A stretch of DNA of 64,000 nt from Helicobacter heilmannii (lineage in GTDB: Bacteria; Campylobacterota; Campylobacteria; Campylobacterales; Helicobacteraceae), in NCBI RefSeq assembly GCF_001283065.1, contig NZ_CDMK01000002.1, positions 153,496 to 217,495 of the forward strand, in the 5' to 3' direction. The notes below the pieces were generated by a model. The model was not told the origin of the DNA. It ran no database searches and saw only the letters and a list, made by a program, of their open reading frames with translations. Both the position numbers and the translations under genes were made by a program. How positions within the stretch are numbered: the stretch's first letter is position 1; every line of letters starts with the position of its first letter. Positions 57,433 through 64,000 of the stretch are shown here, one piece after another.

Positions 57433-59109
57433 ATGAACCTTGGAGCGAAGATTATCAGCGTTATTTTCTTATCTCTCTTGATTTTAGGGAGTGCGGTGAT
57501 CTTGATCGCCAACCACGAGCAACACAAATTGATATTCTCTATTTTGGACAGCCAAAAGCGGGGGGACAGGATAAGTCGTGAAGACGATTTGCGCTACATC
57601 ACCCATCTACTTGAACAAGGCATTGCTGGTTTTTATAAAGTCTTTCCTAAGGAACAGGCGCAAAAAATGGCCCTGGAGTACTTTGGCGAAATCAACGCCG
57701 ACAAGGGCATGATCTATATGGTGGTGGTGGATAAAAAAGGCACGGTGCTCTTTGACCCGGTCAATCCCACCACCGTGGGCAAAAGTGGGCTGCACTTGAT
57801 GAGTGTAGACAATGTCTGCTATGTGTGTGGCTACATCAAAGAGGCCGACAATGGAGGGGGCTACACCTACTACAAAATGCCTAAGTTTAACGGCGGCACG
57901 CCAGAGCCTAAGGTCGCCTACAGCCATTACGACCCCACAAGTGGCATGGTGATTGTCGCCACGACTTACTTTAGCGACATCTTAAGTGCCTCATTAAAAA
58001 CCCGTAAAGAGGTGCAGGCAAAGGTCATCGAAAATATCAACACACTGACCATGTGGATCACCATGATCATGGCGATTTTGATTGCACTTACAGCCATCTT
58101 CACCTTTTACACCATCATCCGTCGTTTGAACCGACTGGTGCAAAAGGTGTACGACTTTAGCCTGGGCGATCGGGATTTGACCCAACGCATCCGTGCCAGC
58201 CGCAGCAATGATGAGATAGGCAAAATCGGAGATGGGATCAACCACTTTGTCGAAAGCATACAAGGCTTTTTTAACGATATCAAAGCCAACAGCAGCAACA
58301 CCAGCGGGGTTGCCCAAACCCTGCACACCACAATCAAGAGTGCCCTAGCGGGCATGCAAAGACGCTCAGAGATGTTACAGCAAATCCAAGATCGGAGCAA
58401 CGACATCGGCAATGTCGTGACCCAAAACGCCCAAGAAGCTGAGGAGAGTCGAAAAAACATCGCTGAGGTCCAAGAGTCAATCCGAACCTCGGATAAGGCG
58501 ATCACAAACCTATTTAACCAAATCACGGAGGCAAGTCACACCGAAGAGGACTTGGCCGGTAAGGTTGAGCAACTGAGCAAAAACGCTGATAGCGTGAAAA
58601 GCATTTTGCACATCATCAACGACATCGCCGACCAAACGAACTTACTCGCCTTAAACGCCGCCATCGAGGCAGCAAGAGCGGGCGAGCACGGGCGGGGCTT
58701 TGCTGTGGTGGCTGATGAAGTGCGCAATTTGGCGGCAAGGACTCAAAAAAGCCTAGCAGAAATCAATTCCACCATCGGGGTGATTGTGCAAGAAATCAAC
58801 GATGTGAGCAGCCAAATGAATTTAAATTCTAAAAAGATCGAGCAATTAAGTGGGGTGAGCTTAGAGGTGCAAAAGCAATTTAAAGACATGAGTGAGAGTT
58901 TGGATGGTGTAGTCGGGCGCGTCGGTGCCTCCATTGAGAACATCATCGGTACGAAAAAAGACATCGACAACATCAACCAAGACTTCGCAGAGATCGAGGT
59001 GATCAACCAAAAAACAGCCAAAGAGGCAAATATCATCATCGAGGCGGCTAACTCCCTTAGCAACGCCACCATCGAGCTCAACAGCAAAATCGGGCAGTTT
59101 AAATCCTAG
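57433..59109 (+). CDS. methyl-accepting chemotaxis protein with Cache-type sensor
   Basis: A 558-residue chemoreceptor. One N-terminal membrane helix (about residues 7-27) is followed by a periplasmic domain of about 150 residues. Its wording, [25 protein letters not shown] then the aromatic GGYTYYKMP and [24 protein letters not shown], fits a single-Cache (sCache_2) fold. A second helix (about residues 205-230), a HAMP domain and the signalling hairpin follow, the tip reading [23 protein letters not shown] 57433. The ligand is unknown; Cache domains in this group often bind small carboxylates. Confidence 0.92.
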   Translation: MNLGAKIISVIFLSLLILGSAVILIANHEQHKLIFSILDSQKRGDRISREDDLRYITHLLEQGIAGFYKVFPKEQAQKMALEYFGEINADKGMIYMVVVDKKGTVLFDPVNPTTVGKSGLHLMSVDNVCYVCGYIKEADNGGGYTYYKMPKFNGGTPEPKVAYSHYDPTSGMVIVATTYFSDILSASLKTRKEVQAKVIENINTLTMWITMIMAILIALTAIFTFYTIIRRLNRLVQKVYDFSLGDRDLTQRIRASRSNDEIGKIGDGINHFVESIQGFFNDIKANSSNTSGVAQTLHTTIKSALAGMQRRSEMLQQIQDRSNDIGNVVTQNAQEAEESRKNIAEVQESIRTSDKAITNLFNQITEASHTEEDLAGKVEQLSKNADSVKSILHIINDIADQTNLLALNAAIEAARAGEHGRGFAVVADEVRNLAARTQKSLAEINSTIGVIVQEINDVSSQMNLNSKKIEQLSGVSLEVQKQFKDMSESLDGVVGRVGASIENIIGTKKDIDNINQDFAEIEVINQKTAKEANIIIEAANSLSNATIELNSKIGQFKS

Positions 59110-59111
59110 GG

Positions 59112-59578
59112 GTGTTGGTTTTAGGCATCGATCCGGGCAGCCGCAAGTGCGGGTATGGGGTGGTGGATTTGCACAGCGTGAAACTCATCGGCGCGGGCTT
59201 CATCAAGGTACAGAGCGCGCCCTTGCAAGAGCAGATTTTAGAGGTTGTGGCAGGGCTCGAGCAGGTTTTTAAGGCCTATCCCATTGCGGAGGTGGCGATG
59301 GAGGATATTTTTTACGCCTACAATCCCAAGAGCGTGCTGAAATTGGCGCAATTTAGAGGCGCGCTGGGCTTGAAGATTTTACAAGAAAAGGGGCATTTTA
59401 GCGAGTATACCCCTCTACAAATTAAAAAAGCGATCACGGGGCATGGCAAGGCGAGCAAGGAACAGGTGGCATACATGGTGAAAAAAATTTTGGGGATTAA
59501 AAACGACATCAAACCCCTAGACATCACGGATGCAATCGCCATCGCCTTAACCCACGCCCAGCAACGCAGGGTCCTCCA

Positions 59579-59585
<7 letters not shown>
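59112..59585 (+). CDS. ruvC: Holliday junction resolvase RuvC
   Basis: Endonuclease that resolves four-way junctions with RuvAB. The 157 residues have the first catalytic aspartate in [15 protein letters not shown], the glutamate in [14 protein letters not shown], and the last acids in [13 protein letters not shown]. The start is GTG 59112, two bases after the chemoreceptor stop; the LVLGIDPGS strand begins at once, so no other start fits. It overlaps dnaA by seven bases. Confidence 0.96.
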
Positions 59586-63254
<3,669 letters not shown>

Positions 63255-63276
63255 CTAGAAAGCGAGGGACTGGACT

Positions 63277-63930
63277 TTACTTAGGCTTTGGCTGGCTTGG
63301 TCCGGGTGGTCTAAGCCCGGCGGTCTGTAATTCACGCTTAGCGCGTCTGTTGCCGAACTCGGCGGCTTTCTCAAGAATGTCAACCCTGATTTTTTGCAAG
63401 GAAAGCCGGGGATCCATTTGGTTGCCCAGCAGGTACAAAGCCAGCCCGATGTATTCCTTACGCAAAGGGGTTTTGTAAAAATCGCCCGCTTGTAAATTTT
63501 CAAGATGAAACATGCCTGCATGGTCGCTGGCTCCGTTGGCAAACAAGACTTCCTTGATGAGCTCTAGAGCTTTTGTGCCATCGGCCAACACACAGTCTCC
63601 CTCGGCATAAGCGCTCGCCAGCCCCACTTTCGCCACGAGCATGGCGATTTCTTTATCGCTCTGGGCAAGACTGATGACCAACTCAAAGTCATCCACCGCC
63701 CGGCAAGCATCCTTCTTCACGCCCCAACCCCCTAGATACATCTTGCCCACAAACGCCATGGCCAACAAGTCGCCATTTTCCTGCGCCTTTGTGTAGAGCA
63801 CCAAAGCATCCTTATTGTAGCCATAACTTTCAAGTTCTATACCCTTTTGCACAAGCATGCTCACCCCCTCTTCTGCGTGCAGCAAGGTTAAAAAGCCTAG
63901 ACACAAGGTCACTTTCTTAAGCACATGCAT
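63277..63930 (-). CDS. secreted Sel1-like repeat protein
   Basis: A 217-residue exported protein: signal peptide (about residues 1-19, VLKKVTLCLGFLTLLHA) followed by helix-pair repeats of the Sel1 type, e.g. LESYGYNKDALVLYTKAQENGDLLAMAFVGKMYLGG then WGVKKDACRAVDDFE, and a weaker third unit SAYAEGDCVLADGTKALELI. Such proteins include the cysteine-rich Hcp group of Helicobacter, but this one has few cysteines. It ends in a Pro/Lys-rich tail. ATG 63930 has GGAGGTG upstream and lies inside the 3' end of the preceding gene. The function is unknown. Confidence 0.82.
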   Translation of the reverse strand: MHVLKKVTLCLGFLTLLHAEEGVSMLVQKGIELESYGYNKDALVLYTKAQENGDLLAMAFVGKMYLGGWGVKKDACRAVDDFELVISLAQSDKEIAMLVAKVGLASAYAEGDCVLADGTKALELIKEVLFANGASDHAGMFHLENLQAGDFYKTPLRKEYIGLALYLLGNQMDPRLSLQKIRVDILEKAAEFGNRRAKRELQTAGLRPPGPSQPKPK

Positions 63931-64000
63931 AAAACACCTCCGTCACTCGTTTTTTAAGGTCTAAATCTAGGAGTAAAGAGGGGTTGCTGGGGGGGGGGGG
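63917..64000 (-). CDS. 3' end of an unidentified gene reading out of a poly-C tract (partial)
   Basis: On the minus strand an open frame enters from the window edge through C12 (four prolines) and reads SNPSLLLDLDLKKRVTEVFYACA before TAA at 63919-63917, overlapping the Sel1-like start by 14 bases. Its protein-like composition and the coupling to the next gene suggest a true coding end. The ribosome-binding site of the Sel1-like gene lies inside it. No family can be named. Confidence 0.4.
   Translation of the reverse strand, partial: PPPPSNPSLLLDLDLKKRVTEVFYACA
63989..64000. repeat. poly-G/poly-C tract at the window edge
   Basis: At least 12 Gs on the + strand run to the last base of the window; the true length is unknown. 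It lies in the apparent coding frame of the partial minus-strand gene, so slippage there would alter that frame. Confidence 0.7.

Overview
This 64 kb window is core chromosome of a gastric, non-pylori Helicobacter. Gene order repeats several Helicobacter pylori blocks: fabZ-lpxA-clpX-mreB-mreC, gatA-guaB, fliY-fliM-fliA-(small membrane protein)-flhG-flhF-folK-pepQ-aroQ, nifU-nifS, and tig-clpP-def-comM-cadA. It also carries Helicobacter-type outer-membrane (Hof) and HpaA-family proteins and a tmRNA with a Helicobacter-like tag. The DNA looks close to balanced in base composition, richer in G+C than H. pylori, which fits the cat/dog gastric group (H. heilmannii-like). The species assignment is an inference.

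Layout. 1-11593: alaS, ccoS, an FqrB-like flavoprotein, a PEBP-family protein, the fabZ-lpxA-clpX-mreBC cluster with a trailing lipoprotein, then rlmN and dcd. 11653-13736: a decayed restriction-modification (RM) locus, with an endonuclease gene carrying two in-frame stops and an amino-methyltransferase gene split by one extra base. 13904-16463: an OppC-like permease and a double-ATPase OppDF. 16587-18372: an apparently intact RM system whose nuclease matches EcoRI residue for residue at the catalytic and recognition positions, and whose methylase is of the M.RsrI type. It lies just before a four-gene tRNA cluster (Gly, Leu, Cys, Ser). 19257-24439: an NhaC-type antiporter, AldB-type aldehyde dehydrogenase with its DUF779 partner, and a Hof-family porin.

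24749-30134: an unrecognised protein, a VirB6/TrbL-like membrane protein, ssrA (tmRNA), a small exported protein, a napF-napD pair without the rest of the nap operon, xth, tRNA-Phe and a TauE-type exporter. 30223-34226: gatA, guaB, dnaJ. 34228-41412: the flagellar motor-switch/regulator operon running on into folK, pepQ and aroQ. 41470-46206: a chemoreceptor, an HpaA-like lipoprotein, and the Fe-S cluster pair nifU/nifS. 46314-48929: two glycosyltransferases; the first ends in two adjacent long poly-G tracts and is a clear phase-variation candidate. 48941-56330: fliI, then the tightly coupled tig-clpP-def-comM-cadA operon. 56386-64000: a small secreted protein, a short Sua5/YrdC protein, a second chemoreceptor, ruvC-dnaA-gyrB, a Sel1-like secreted protein, and the 3' end of another gene that enters a poly-C tract at the window edge.

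Most of the window is ordinary housekeeping, motility and envelope gene content. The accessory interest is in the two RM loci (one dead, one apparently alive), the double homopolymer in the glycosyltransferase, and the solitary T4SS-like and Nap fragments. No CRISPR array, complete insertion sequence or prophage was seen.
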